Source: Mesorhizobium mediterraneum (lineage in GTDB: Bacteria; Pseudomonadota; Alphaproteobacteria; Rhizobiales; Rhizobiaceae). From it: DNA of 56,673 nt. Below are positions 45,069 through 55,853 of the stretch, one piece after another. The notes under the pieces were generated by a model. That model was not told where the DNA came from. It saw only the letters and a program-made list of their open reading frames with translations, and did not search any database. Numbering within the stretch: position 1 is the first letter of the stretch; the number at the start of each line of letters is the position of its first letter. Made by a program: the position numbers and the translations under genes. The stretch spans positions 1 to 56,673 of the forward strand of contig NZ_NPKI01000036.1 of assembly GCF_002284565.1 (NCBI RefSeq), given 5' to 3'.

Positions 45069-47231
45069 CTATTTCGTCTCCTGCTCGAATGAATTGTTGA
45101 TGGACCTCAAATGCCCCACTTGCGTTGCAACGCGTTCCGCCGTCTCCGGAAAGTGATCGTTGAAGCCGATTGCGCTGCGGAGAAAATTGGTGCCTAGACT
45201 GATGAATGCGGCTTGCTCCCGATTGTCCTCGCCGCAGCCGTGCCCGCCTGCGCTGGCCTCGTAGAAGTAAGCGGGATAGCCAAGAGCCTGCAGTTTTGCG
45301 GCCATCTTGCGCGCATGGCCCGGATGGACGCGGTCGTCGCGTTTCGTGGTGGCGATCAGGATAGGCGGATAGGGCTGTCCCGGCGCTGCGGCGTGATAGG
45401 CGGAGATTTCCTTCAGGAAAGCCCAATCGTGAACCTTGTCCGGATCGCCATATTCGTCGATCCAGCTCGCGCCCGCCAAGAGCTTGGTGTAGCGACGCAT
45501 GTCGATAAGCGGTGCTGTGCAGAACAGAGCCCCGAAATGCTCAGGATAGCGGGTCAGCATGTTTGCGATCAGCAGGCCGCCATTTGAGCCACCCTCGGCG
45601 GCAATCCGCCTCGGCAGGGTGATGCCCCTTCGCACGAGGTCGGCGGCAACGGCGGCGAAATCGTCATGGGCGAGACGCTTGCCCTCCCTGCGCCCGGCTT
45701 CGTGCCAGCGGGTGCCGAACTCGCCGCCGCCGCGGATGTTCGCCTCGACACACGTGCCGCCGCGCTCGAGCCACAGCTTGCCCAGAGGGGAGTTGTAGTA
45801 GGGCAGGAGTGATACGCCGAACCCGCCATAAGCGGAAAGGTGAATCGGAGCATCTCCGTTCCCGTTCGCCGGACCAACCTGCGTATAGGGGATCAGCTCA
45901 TGATCGATAGAGACTGCCTCGTGGCGCGTGACCACCAGTCCGGATGCATCGAAATTCTCCGGGCTGCGCTTCAGGATTGCTGAAGCGCTGAGAGACGGCG
46001 CGGCATTCAGATCGAACAGCAAGAGCTGCGGCGGCGTGATCGGATCCTGAGCACAGATCAGGACCTCTCCATTGGTCTCGTGAACTGCCGCATCGAATGA
46101 CCAGACGTCGACAGTACCTTCGGCGGGCAGGGTGTTCAGGACTCGGCGCGTCCATTCCTGGTGGCCGGGAGTGAACATCTCGAAACGCGGTGCGAGATTG
46201 ACGAGGTAAGAGATAATGAGCTTCCCGTCATTCCAGAAGAATGACTGCATGGAGCGCCTTTCCCCTGGTTGAAACAGGGTCTCAAAACGGCGTCCGCCAG
46301 CGAGGAAAGAGGAAAGCGAGATGACGATCAGCGCGTCGGCGGGATGGGTGGTGCCTCCCACCGTCCAGGCCTTGCGCGGCCTTACCGCCAGCCAGTCGCC
46401 GAAGACCCGCCACGACGCGTCGCGAGGAAGATCGATCTGCCTCCTCGGCCCGCTCCTATCGCCGATCCAGCTGATCTTCTCGAAGAAGGCCGGCTGCTCG
46501 ATGAACCAAAGGCGCTCGCTGCGGCCGGTGCGGTCCGAATGACCAGACACTTGGAAGCTTTCGAACCCGGCCTCGAAGATTGCCGGCGTGGTGAGGGGAT
46601 CCGCGTCACGCTTCCACAGTCGAACGGTGCGCGCATAGCCGGAGCGGGTGGCCATGCCATTACCAAGCGCACTGGAAAGCAGAAGCGTGTCAGGGTCCAG
46701 CCAATTAACGTAGCCTTTGGCCTCGGGGAGGTTGAAGCCGTCGGCGACAAAGCTCAGAGAGATCAGGTCGAATTCGCGATGCACGACCGCGTCGCTGCCG
46801 CCGCGCGACAGGCGCAGAACGGCTCTTTCCCGTCTCTCCGGCTCGATGGACGCGCCGTCCCAGATCCAGTCCTCTCCGTCGCTAGCCGCGAGAGCATCCA
46901 GATCGAGCAGTAGCTCCCATTGGGGATCCGCCTTCATGTAGGCGGCAAGGGTGGTCCGGCGCCACAGTCCGCGTGGATTACCGTCATCTCGCCAGTAATT
47001 GTAGAGGTACTGACTACGGCGCGCGATCAGGGGAAGATTGTCGCGATTGTCGAAAATGGCTGTCAGAGCCGCGCGGTCGCGCTCGAATTGCGCTCCACCG
47101 AAGTGCTTCAGGGTCTTTGCCGATTGGCCGGCGGCCCAGGCAAGTGCCCGCTCGCCCTCTACATCTTCAAGCCAGACATAGGGATCGTCGTCGGGAGCAT
47201 CCAGCGTTGGACGGACATCAAATGCGTTCAT
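45069..47231 (-). CDS. Prolyl oligopeptidase-family serine peptidase (S9A)
   Basis: The 720-residue enzyme has the N-terminal beta-propeller domain opening with DDPYVWLEDVEGERALAW and a C-terminal alpha/beta hydrolase domain. The triad is visible: Ser549 in EGGSNGGLL, Asp about 633 in TTKRDDRVHPGHA and His664 in GGHGCGED. The family cleaves short peptides after proline. No signal peptide is evident, so it should act on imported peptides in the cytoplasm. It is followed by ompW on the same strand and a terminator. The surrounding island also carries a peptide importer and several other peptidases. Confidence 0.93.
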   Translation of the reverse strand: MNAFDVRPTLDAPDDDPYVWLEDVEGERALAWAAGQSAKTLKHFGGAQFERDRAALTAIFDNRDNLPLIARRSQYLYNYWRDDGNPRGLWRRTTLAAYMKADPQWELLLDLDALAASDGEDWIWDGASIEPERRERAVLRLSRGGSDAVVHREFDLISLSFVADGFNLPEAKGYVNWLDPDTLLLSSALGNGMATRSGYARTVRLWKRDADPLTTPAIFEAGFESFQVSGHSDRTGRSERLWFIEQPAFFEKISWIGDRSGPRRQIDLPRDASWRVFGDWLAVRPRKAWTVGGTTHPADALIVISLSSFLAGGRRFETLFQPGERRSMQSFFWNDGKLIISYLVNLAPRFEMFTPGHQEWTRRVLNTLPAEGTVDVWSFDAAVHETNGEVLICAQDPITPPQLLLFDLNAAPSLSASAILKRSPENFDASGLVVTRHEAVSIDHELIPYTQVGPANGNGDAPIHLSAYGGFGVSLLPYYNSPLGKLWLERGGTCVEANIRGGGEFGTRWHEAGRREGKRLAHDDFAAVAADLVRRGITLPRRIAAEGGSNGGLLIANMLTRYPEHFGALFCTAPLIDMRRYTKLLAGASWIDEYGDPDKVHDWAFLKEISAYHAAAPGQPYPPILIATTKRDDRVHPGHARKMAAKLQALGYPAYFYEASAGGHGCGEDNREQAAFISLGTNFLRSAIGFNDHFPETAERVATQVGHLRSINNSFEQETK

Positions 47232-48565
47232 GTCCGGACAGCCTTCAGAAAGAAGGGATAGAGGCTTCCGTCGGCTCGGGAACGCTCAGTGCTGGTAGCG
47301 GCGCCCACATGTTCGAAAAGCGTGATCATTGATGAGTTCTTCCAGTCGGTGCGGCATCGCAGTGCTTTTGCGCATAGGGACCGCAACCGTCGTGCCAACT
47401 GGGAAAATCGTTTCGGAACAATGCGATCGCTCTGGAAGCGTTGTGTCACATGTCCGACATCGTCGAGAATCCGACAACGAGTGCTCCTCCTAATCACCGG
47501 ATCAACCTCCGGCGCCAGGCGGTGACACCGTGCAGAACTCGAGCAGTGAAGCTCATTGGTGAACCTGGTTGACGCCCAACATCTTCGCTCTGGAGCGCTT
47601 CACGCACACGGATTCATGGCAGACACCATGATGCGATCGATGCGGTTAGAGACCAAGCTGGCTGCGCCTGTGAGTTTCAGCCGCCAGCTGGAAGCAGCTG
47701 AGTTCTGACGAGAAGGGTGGGGCACCCCTTGGGCGACCTGATGGTTGCCCAAGCCCTGCCGCAATCTTGGCCTGCACCGTCCCCTTGATTGCTGTCGATC
47801 AAGCCAGGAAGCTGCATTCGGGCGAACGCATGGGGCTGGTCCCCATGGCAACTTGGGCTGATGTGGGGCCGTCGATATGCGATACGAGGGTCTAGGATAG
47901 GGGAGCTCGGGCTCGGTAGTATCTCAGCGAGACGGCTAATGGTCGACGAAGTCTTCCTGACGCCACGCATTGGTATGCCGCAGCAACAGGGGCGTTCGGG
48001 CGCAAGTCTGGTTGTGAAATCGGCTGCTACAGGGGCATGCCGCGCTTCATCTCCATACCGTCCGCGAAGAAAGCGCGGCGCGAGCATCACCAAAGAGAAG
48101 CGGCGCGCCGTTCGTTTTGCGGTCCACTGACCAGTCGGCTTCACCTGTACAATACGGGCTGGCATAGCGTGAAACTTAGCCTCCAATGGCGGAAATTTCC
48201 CCCAGGAGACCTAGATGACTAAGCTTATAGCACCCGGGCTACGACAACCTGCCCACAACCAGCGTCGAAGCCACCGCCACGCCACCAGGTCTTCAGGGAA
48301 CGTCCTGAACGGAACCCAGCCGGGCACTCCTATCAAAGCGACTCCCTTCGCATGCTCAGGCCGCGCTTGCTGTCGCTGCGCGGGACCGACAGCCTGCTTC
48401 TGCCCTGCACAGTGCCGACGACACATGCTTCGACGAAATGGCGTCATCGAGGTCGGGTGGCTTCGGCGCCGGTGCTTTGCCAAATTGCATGATGTTTGGA
48501 CGTCCCTGGGGGCGGGCAAGGGGGCACAGTCGTGCCTGCAGTTCTCGTGACTGGCGCGGTCGAGG
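47232..48565. other. Long stretch without recognisable genes
   Basis: Several frames stay open on both strands for 100-170 codons because the DNA is GC-rich, but none shows a conserved motif or a good ribosome-binding site. Remnants of decayed mobile DNA are likely. Confidence 0.35.
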
Positions 48566-49080
48566 CTGATGGGCGGGATGAACGATCATATGACTGCACC
48601 ACTGGTATGACGCCGCGCGAAAGGGCATGGGAGTTTTTGCGCCGCAATCCAGCATTCCAGCGTGAGGTGACCGCTGCAAGCCAGCAGGCCAATAGCTGGT
48701 CTTACCAACCCTTGCTTGACCTGGTCGCGTCGGCCGGCGACCTGTTACGCTGGGGTGTTCTGTTTCGCCGAGTCTTATGGGCGAAATTCGATCGTTTCTG
48801 GTTCCGCTCTGGTGCGTCCATGTGTTGCCAGTCATTGCAGAACATCTGCCAGCATCGTCGGAGACAACGCCGTGCGAACTCTTGGCATTGCCATGTCGTG
48901 CGACGGTCCTGCCTGGCGCCCGGCAAAGGCCAACATGTTCTTCTTCGCAATGCCGAGCATACGCTCCAGCTCGCCGTCTCTGGCGTGGATATCTTGAGCC
49001 TGTCTGTCTCCGAACCGAGGCGATCTGGCCCGCGAGCTTTTGAGGCACCGCCTGAGGGCGGCTCGAGTGCCTCAATGCTC
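48566..49080 (+). pseudogene. fseA-like activator gene (DUF6499/DUF2285), broken
   Basis: The first frame gives MTPRERAWEFLRRNPAFQRE, the DUF6499-type N-terminus of the FseA transfer activator of Mesorhizobium ICEs. The continuation is split over frames: FAESYGRNSIVSGSALV, then HVLPVIAEHLPASSETTPCE and LLALPCRATVLPGARQR, then HVLLRNAEHTLQLAVSGVDI. It runs out near 49080 where an scpB fragment begins. In M. loti fseA itself needs a programmed frameshift, but the additional shifts and missing C-terminus here make this copy non-functional. The assignment is based on recalled domain architecture. Confidence 0.55.
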
Positions 49081-49083
49081 TAA

Positions 49084-49317
49084 GTGTGGGTCAACGTCTG
49101 CCTGCCCGCTGAATTTGGCACGCCTTACACCTACGTCACGACCAAGACCTTCCTGTTGCACTTCGGCCTCGACACACTGCGGGATTTGCCCGATTTCGAG
49201 GCGATTGAGGTTGCCGCGCTGCTCAGCAAGGAGAAGCTGCTGGCGGGCGATACTCCCGTCGGGCTGGTGAGTGGTGGAGGAGGTGAGGAGCGACACTCCA
49301 AGGCCAGGACGGGCTAG
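49084..49317 (+). pseudogene. scpB: scpB-type fragment (chromosome condensation, C-terminal winged helix)
   Basis: The frame reads FGTPYTYVTTKTFLLHFGLD, then TLRDLPDFEAIEVAALLSKE. This matches the second winged-helix domain and tail of SMC-associated ScpB proteins. The N-terminal domain is missing; the first residues join directly to the fseA-like remnant. It is a fragment of a plasmid- or ICE-borne scpB homologue rather than a working gene. Confidence 0.7.
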
Positions 49318-49458
49318 CGCAGCAGATACATGGAAGTAATCGCTTGATATGAGCGGTTGAGAGTCGAATCAGGGAACTATGCGATCACTATCGATAAGAG
49401 GTGGCAATATCGATCGTGATTGTATCGGGCCACTCTACGGCGAAGGAGGCGGCAACTT

Positions 49459-49757
49459 GTGTCTCCGACCCGAAACGATTACCTTGCGGCCTATGAGCAA
49501 GCATTTGGCATCCGTCTTGACGACCGTGAACGCGCCCTGCAGCGTACAGCTGGACGACGCGGCGCTGGCCGATTGCTTTGCGGATCTCGATTTGGCCAAG
49601 CAGCATCCCGCTCATGTCAGCGCCTTTCTCGGCGAGGTCCCTCTCGCCCAGCAAGTCGAGTTCGCAACCGCGCACCACATTCGCGGTCGACGAGATGAAG
49701 GCTTTTGCCGCCAAGTTCTCTGCCTGGTCCGGCGAAAGCTATCCGCTCGCCGCGTAA
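49459..49757 (+). pseudogene. Small gene upstream of toxin-like gene, possible antitoxin remnant
   Basis: A strong AAGGAGG precedes a GTG at 49459 starting SPTRNDYLAAYEQAFGIRLD. The rest continues in other frames (ALADCFADLDLAKQHPAHVS, AFLGEVPLAQQVEFATAHHI, then EMKAFAAKFSAWSGESYPLA) to a TAA at 49757. The family is not one I recognise. Its position 10 bp ahead of a nucleotidyltransferase toxin-like gene suggests the antitoxin role. Confidence 0.45.
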
Positions 49758-49766
49758 TGGCTGGAC

Positions 49767-50450
49767 ATGATAGCCGACGCCCGTCCGAATGGCGGCGGCT
49801 TTTTCGTATTATATCGACCTGATCGACCAGCTTCGCGGGAATGCCGGGGCTACGACTTTGAATGGTCATTTGGCGGCGGAACGGCTATGATGATCCAGAT
49901 CGGCCATCGCGAAAGCCACGACATCGATATTTTCCTCGACGACCCTCAATTGCTCGGTCATCGACCATCCAAAAGCCACCTGCACTTTGAAACGATGCCG
50001 TCCGACTATTTGGGGGACGGGCTTCGGTTCCAGAAATTCGCCTTCGAAGACGTTGGCGAAATCGACTTCATCGTTGCCGGAGCGCTAACAACGAAGCCGT
50101 TCTAGACCCGCGTGGTGGAAGGCAGGACCGTGCGGCTCGAGACCATCCCGGAAATCATCGCCAAAAAGGTCTATTACCGGGGATTTCGGAAGCCAACCCG
50201 CGCGACATCTTCGACATCGCCGCCGCAGCCCGGTCGCAATTGGGCGAGGTCGTCAACGCTCTGCGTGCGCTCCCAGAACAGGTCGCTCGAACCAGACAGC
50301 GGATGGAAAAACTCAACAATGAATTCGTCGGCCATTGCACAGCTGATGATCATGCCCTGACTACGAAGCGTCGGCCGCCGACAGTCTGGACGCAGCGTTC
50401 GCTGCGCTCGACGAGGTGTTGTCATCACTCAAAGAACCTGACCCCCACGA
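49767..50450 (+). pseudogene. AbiEii-like nucleotidyltransferase gene, broken
   Basis: The readable part includes FEWSFGGGTAMMIQIGHRES, then HDIDIFLDDPQLLG and KFAFEDVGEIDFIVAGALTT. This corresponds to the GG(G/S)-xxD-D nucleotidyltransferase core of the AbiEii/AbiGii-type toxin family. A TAG at 50103-50105 interrupts it in frame, followed by TRVVEGRTVRLETIPEIIAK. A frameshift near 50180 and another near 50335 precede RDIFDIAAAARSQLG-type and DYEASAADSLDAAFAALDEV sequence. The gene is dead. Confidence 0.6.
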
Positions 50451-50483
50451 CCTAGCGACCAACCGAGGGAGGGGAGGGGTTTC

Positions 50484-51566
50484 TCAGAGCCCGGACGCCT
50501 TGGTGAGGTTGGTCCGGAATCTGCCGCGCCTCCGCTGATATTTGCGGGTCATCTCGGCCGAGGCATGGCCGAGCTGCTTCTGCACGTAACGCTCCTCGAC
50601 GTCGGCCGACGAGGCAAGTCCGGCGCGCAGCGAGTGGCCCGAGAACAGCAGCGCCCGTTACCCTTCCGGGAGATCGGAGGGGACGCCGGCGGCGATCGTC
50701 ACCTGCTTGACCAGGCGGCGACGTGCTTGTCGGAGAGCCGTTCGACGTCGACGGTCTTGTTGTCCTTGAAGATGCGGCGGAACAGGGGTCCACGTGCGAT
50801 GCGGCCAAAGCGGATCCAGCTCTCGAGCGCGACTACGGGGTAGGTGTGGTCGCTGGAGCCGCGGCCGACCTCGACCTCGCGCCAGCCGGTCTTGCCGCGC
50901 AGGGTGACCAGCAGCCCTTGCCGTCAAAAATCTCGATCCAGCTGGCGCCATCGCTGTTGTCGTCGCGCATGACGTCGAGACCGACGATCTCGGAGCGCCG
51001 CAGGCCGCCGCCACAGCCCAGGAGCAAAATAGCGCGGTCGCGCAGGCCCTGAGGTCGTGGCCGAGCGTGGCGATCATCGCCAGCAGATCGTCGCCAGGAC
51101 CGCCTCTTTCTGCCGCGGTGGCTTTGCGTGCTTGCGGCGAATGCCGGCAAGAACCTTATAGATATGCCGCTCCGCGCGGTCCAACGGCCGGCCGCGCTGG
51201 GTAAAGTTCCAGGCGAGGCCGGAGAGCCGCCGCTCGATGGTCGCAACCGAAAGGGCAGGGGCGCCACGCTTCGGATCGCCGGCGGCGGTGCCCGAGGCAC
51301 AGGCGCTGATATTGAGCCCGATCACCTTCGAGCCCGGAGGCAGGGGATCGAAGCCAGCGCGCCGGCACCAGGAGCAAAAAAATGCCGCCAATCCTTGGGG
51401 TAGGCGTCGCGCGTGTTCTCCGAGGTGGCGTTGTAGTCCCTCGCGGTCTCGACCAGTTCCTGGACATGCGCCGGGACTCTCTGAGCCGGGTCTCCATCTC
51501 CTTGTAGAGCTTGTCGAGCTCGTCATCGACTGGCTTCACGTCGTCGATTGAACATTGCGTCATCAT
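50484..51566 (-). pseudogene. Tyrosine recombinase (phage-type integrase), frameshifted
   Basis: The start MMTQCSIDDVKPVDDELDKL is at about 51566 and the stop TGA at 50484. In between, several frames carry a SAM-like N-domain (SVATIERRLSGLAWNFTQRG) and the catalytic Arg in LLLGCGGGLRRSEIVGL. The end, across slips, is HSLRAGLASSADVEERYVQK, LGHASAEMTRKYQRRR and LTKASGL, giving the R-H-R-H-Y set. At least five frame changes are needed. It is the only extensive integrase in the window and may be the former integrase of a mobile element. Confidence 0.8.
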
Positions 51567-51699
51567 AGGCTTTGTGCCTTGTTGTAGCAGGCATCGTCCG
51601 TTCGCGCGGCGGACCCAGACATCACCGTCGCTGAGCCGAGAACGACGGTAAAAGAAAATGCACTCACTGACTTCATAACCAATCTCTTTTGCGGGTGAT

Positions 51700-54600
51700 T
51701 TAGAAACGGACGCCGAGCTTGGCGCTGAACCCGTGTGTCTGGGCATCCGAGGCGATCTGTCCCTGATAGGCGATGCCGAACGTCGCGTTCTCGGTGATGT
51801 TTACGTCCAGCCCAGCTTCGAGCAGAGCTGCGTTCTTTGCGATCGGCACGCCCTCGATGGCGAAGGAGGAACCGCCAGCAAAGGCAAGAGCGGTATCCGG
51901 CCTGACGTCGCCGAAGGCGTGGCGCCAGCCAAGACCGCCGCGCGCGGTAGCAGTCACGGTGCCGAGGGTCAGTACCGTCGACGCACGCAGACCTAGCGTG
52001 GTAAACGCCGTGTCGCTCGAGCGATCCCCGCTCGACAAGGCGGCTGCGCCGCCCTTCTCGGTGAAGCCATCTGCGTCAAAATTCACATAAGCGAGATTAG
52101 CGTAGGGCTCGAAGGAAGCCGAAGCCGTATTGATACGGTAGCCGAGCTCGCCAAAGGCCTGGAACGTGCCGGCGTCGTAATCGGCCGAAAGGCTGTCGGC
52201 GAAGCCTGGAAAGACCACGGACCTGCCGGTCTCGATGCTGTGCCAGGTATAGGCAAGGCCGGAACGAAAACCGAGATTGCCGTTCTGCGTGCCGGCAAAA
52301 AGACCGAGATGGTAATTCTCGCTCGAGCCCGACGACGCGCGATCGTCCGCCTCCAAGGAGGTATGGCTGTAGCCGCTGATGAGGCCGAGCCGCCAGCTTT
52401 CGCCGACAGCCGCGTCACCGCCAGCCAGAAAGCCGCCTGTCGAGTGATCGAGACCGGCGGCATTGCCGTCGCTGTCGAGATGACCCCAGGCGCCGAAGCC
52501 ACGGCCCCATACGGCGAAATTCTCACTCGTTGCCGGGGCCAGTTCCAGACCACCCAGCCCATAAGTCATCACCGGAACGCTGGAGGCACCGACGCCGTCG
52601 AACGCCGCACGGATCCGTTCGCTCGCGGCATCGCGTACAGAATGACTGTCCTCGATGAGGCCGCTATGAATGGAAGCATGAACCTCGCCTGATAGCATAT
52701 CGAAAGCGTTGCGGGCTTCCGGCGCCGTCAGGAACAGGATGTTGTCCTGGATCGGATTACCGCTTCCAAGCGCCTGAGCCGCTGCGGCGACCGAGCGTTG
52801 ATTGAAGGTGCTGGCTACATCGGCAAACGCCGTCGATGTGCGGCTGATATCGAGATAGACATTGTTGGCATCGTAGACGAGCTGGAAATCGACGAAGGGC
52901 GTCGCGTCTGTCGCCAGAGCCCCCGTCAGCCCGCCATAGGTGCCGCTTACGCCGCCTGCTGCGGAGAGCAGAGTATATCGGGCATCGACCGATAGCGTTC
53001 CCTGCCGCAGCAGCTCGATCTGCGCGCCGCTGTCGATCGCCGCTACTCCGCCAACATCGATGAGATCGGACGACCTTGCGAGGTCGACCTGATAGATCGA
53101 TCCGGACTGCTGCGCGAAATCGCCCGTGACAGTCAGTGTGGTGACGATCCTGCTCGGATCGGTCGCACTGCCAGGAGCGACCGTGCCGCCCTCGAAAATG
53201 GTGACCGCACCGTAGGTGCCGCCGCCTGCGACGACACCGCCGCTGTTTGCGATAGCCGTGCCCCCGATCTGCCCGTCATTCCCGAGAAAGCCGGACGTGG
53301 TCGCATCATGGGAAAGCACACCTGTATCGGCAAGCAGCAATCCCGCGCCGGAACCGACCGTCGTCATGCCGGAAAAATTGTTCTTTCCGCTCAGCGTTTG
53401 CACGCCACCGGCAACGAATAGTTTGCCGCCCATATTATTGTTATCAACGTCGAGGTCGTTGATGCTGCCGGCGAACGTGTCGTTCGAATCCGTTAGCACC
53501 AGGGTACGCTTGCCCAGTTCGACCGTTCCGCTGCCACTCAGGCTACGAATACGGGCATCGTTGTAGGCGTCGGAGATTCCCCAATAGTCGCTGCCATTTC
53601 CATGTTCGGAGATATCGAACGTGCCGTCTGCAACGACTTTCGCTGACCGTTGGATGTTGCCGAGCCCCGCAAGCGAGAGATAGGCATCCTGAGCAATATT
53701 CGTCTCGCCGGTGTAGGTGTTGACATTCGTCATCCGGACCACCGTCTTTGTATCAAGCGTCAGCGATCCGGAGCCGGAGACGACACCCGCTATGCCGAAC
53801 CCGCCCTCATTCCCCATGCTCGTCGTTATCCTGCTCAGACCGGTCCCTTCGGGTGCGGATGAATCGGTAGAGAAGTTGCTGGCAGTGACGAAATGTGACG
53901 TATAAGCGGTATACTTCTTCTCCAGATCGAAAATGACCGATCTGTTTTTGAAGAAGTCAAGACCGGCAACAAAACTGGTCTGGTCATTGGGTTGTTCCGT
54001 CGTGCCGCTGGTGTAGGTGAAGTCGATATTGTCCAGCCTTACCGGATCGCCATCCGTTCCTGCGATTGTAACGCTCGGGATGTTGCCCGATGCGCTTACG
54101 ATCTCGCGTTGCTCATTTCTCCGAACATTTTTAAGTTTGACGCCCGCATCCTGAAATTGCTTCAGCATCGCATCACTGATCTCCAGACTGCCACCGCCCG
54201 GTGTGCCGGTGTCGAGCAATACCGCGGTCTTGTTGGGGTCGGTGATTGGTGGGGCTCCATCCTTAACCGTGTACTGCAGATTGTAGCTGCCTTCGTATTC
54301 GGTCGAGGCATTGGCGCCAGAGCCAGGAAAATTCTGATAAGAATCCTGATCTTTTCCTCGGGTTCTCCCCATGGCATGGCATTAGTATATTGGGCCCGGA
54401 GGCTTGGATTGAGGTTGACAATCGTGCAGGGGGAACAGCCAGGCGTTTGGTCGCTCTCGGAATCCGGATTCACATTGGCGGAGACCACGTAGCCAGACCT
54501 GGTGACACTGCCCATCATGCCCCAGACACTTGTCTTGCCAAGAAAATCGCCGGCCCCGAATGTACCTGCGAAATCGCCGCCTTCGTCTGCCATCTTGCCA

Positions 54601-55232
54601 GCGGTCATTTTCGCCCGCTGCTCCTTATCGGCGTGATAAGGTTCTTGGAGATCCTGACCATACATATCTTTAAGTCCATCCGTCACGGATCCCGGCGTGC
54701 ACTTAAGATTGTTGTCCTTGCAATACGCATGGGTATAGACAAAATCGAGAATGCGAGCAGCCCGGTATTTCTTATCGCTTACAGACGGCCCGTCGATTGT
54801 TATCTTTTGATCTGGATCGACATATGTAAATTTATCAATTTCCACGTTCTGAAGCTTATTACCATACGTTCCGTCCCCGTACGTATATACGTAAGGCGTG
54901 TCGGCAATCGGGCGGACCCCGGTCACCTCTGACCCGATCTGCGTGTTGAGCTGGTCCGAGCCCGTGTCGAATACGTATCGCTGCGCGTTGCCATTGTTGA
55001 TCTTGGCCCAGATGCCCAGGCGGTCATGGCCTTCCCCGACATACTCCAGCGGGATCGAAATCGGGTCGTCGGCCAACGCTTCTCCAGTTGGAAATGCTAC
55101 CAGACCCACCCCGAGAGACACAGCCGGCAGGAATACCGTCGTCATCGCGGTGGTTGCCGCCAGAAAGTTCTTTGTCCTGAAACAAGCCTGCATACCTGGT
55201 CCTCGAAAAAGTCTCGCAAACTGATTGATCAT
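51700..55232 (-). pseudogene. Autotransporter with pepsin-like aspartic protease passenger, one frameshift
   Basis: The gene starts at 55232 behind AGGAGG with a long autotransporter-type signal (residues about 1-54, cleaving near GEALA/DD). The passenger opens with a pepsin-like fold: Asp-Thr-Gly at 89-91 (YVFDTGSDQL), a flap-like YTYGDGTYGN, a second Asp-Thr-Gly at about 341-343 (VLLDTGTPGG) and the late A1-family-like LDFFKNRSVIFDLEKKYTAY. Autotransporter-associated strand repeats follow (NTYTGETNIAQDAYLSLAGL). The last ~270 residues are a PF03797 barrel ending GVRF. One A is missing in GAGGAAAAG near 54355, splitting the gene; otherwise about 1177 residues are intact. Surface display or release of a protease is inferred. 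Confidence 0.85.
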
Positions 55233-55853
55233 TGGAACGGCCTCCTGAATTGTTTAACGAGACCCTTTATGGCGGCCCTGGCTGACAACAGCCTGAAAGC
55301 TGCAAGCGGCATGCGAAAATGGGGCGATCCTGAATGACGACAGATGCTGTCAACACTGGAAGAGTGCTCGGCCTGAAAGCTGAGCACGCTTTATGCTCAG
55401 GCTGCTGACAAGGCCAAAGCAGCGTAAGTGCGGAGTGAAATCCAAGGTCCACATGGGTCGTCGCTCTTCCCGTGCGCCTGGGAAGGCGCCGGCCCGGCCA
55501 AGCTTTCCCAGATCGTCCGGATGGCGCACAAGATACCGGTTCAGGTCGATCGAGATGGAGGCCGAGGCGTATGCCAAGGCGGTCGACTGCCTGACGAAAG
55601 ATCAGAATGCGTCGCTGGCGCTCTACGATTTCCGCCGGCAGCGAGCTCAGTCTCCTGCCGGGCATCCGTGTTTACTGGCGACGAGACACAAGATGTGCCC
55701 AAATTGCCACCAGACCGTCACCTGCGATGAGTTTCGGCAACTGATTTTGTCCTTTCAATCGTCGCCACTTCCTGGCCGCGGCCAACATGGGCCACTCGAA
55801 GGCAGCAGACTGGCGGCTATATGGACGGGCTGTGAGCCCGAACCGGAGACATT
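55233..55853. other. Gene-free stretch upstream of the autotransporter
   Basis: It includes the autotransporter's promoter region. Frames on the plus strand (55393-55850) look mildly protein-like but show no family I recognise. Confidence 0.35.

Noticed and set aside
45031..45426. An N-terminally extended ompW starting at 45426
   Set aside because: The extension overlaps the end of the prolyl oligopeptidase gene in another frame. A clear ribosome-binding site and signal peptide define the start at 45030.
47677..48186. Overlapping long frames on both strands at 47.6-48.2 kb
   Set aside because: No conserved motif, no ribosome-binding site and equal openness on both strands; treated as non-coding.
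54340..54372. Phase variation of the autotransporter by A-run slippage
   Set aside because: The run is only 4-5 bases, too short for frequent slippage; mutation or sequencing error is more likely.
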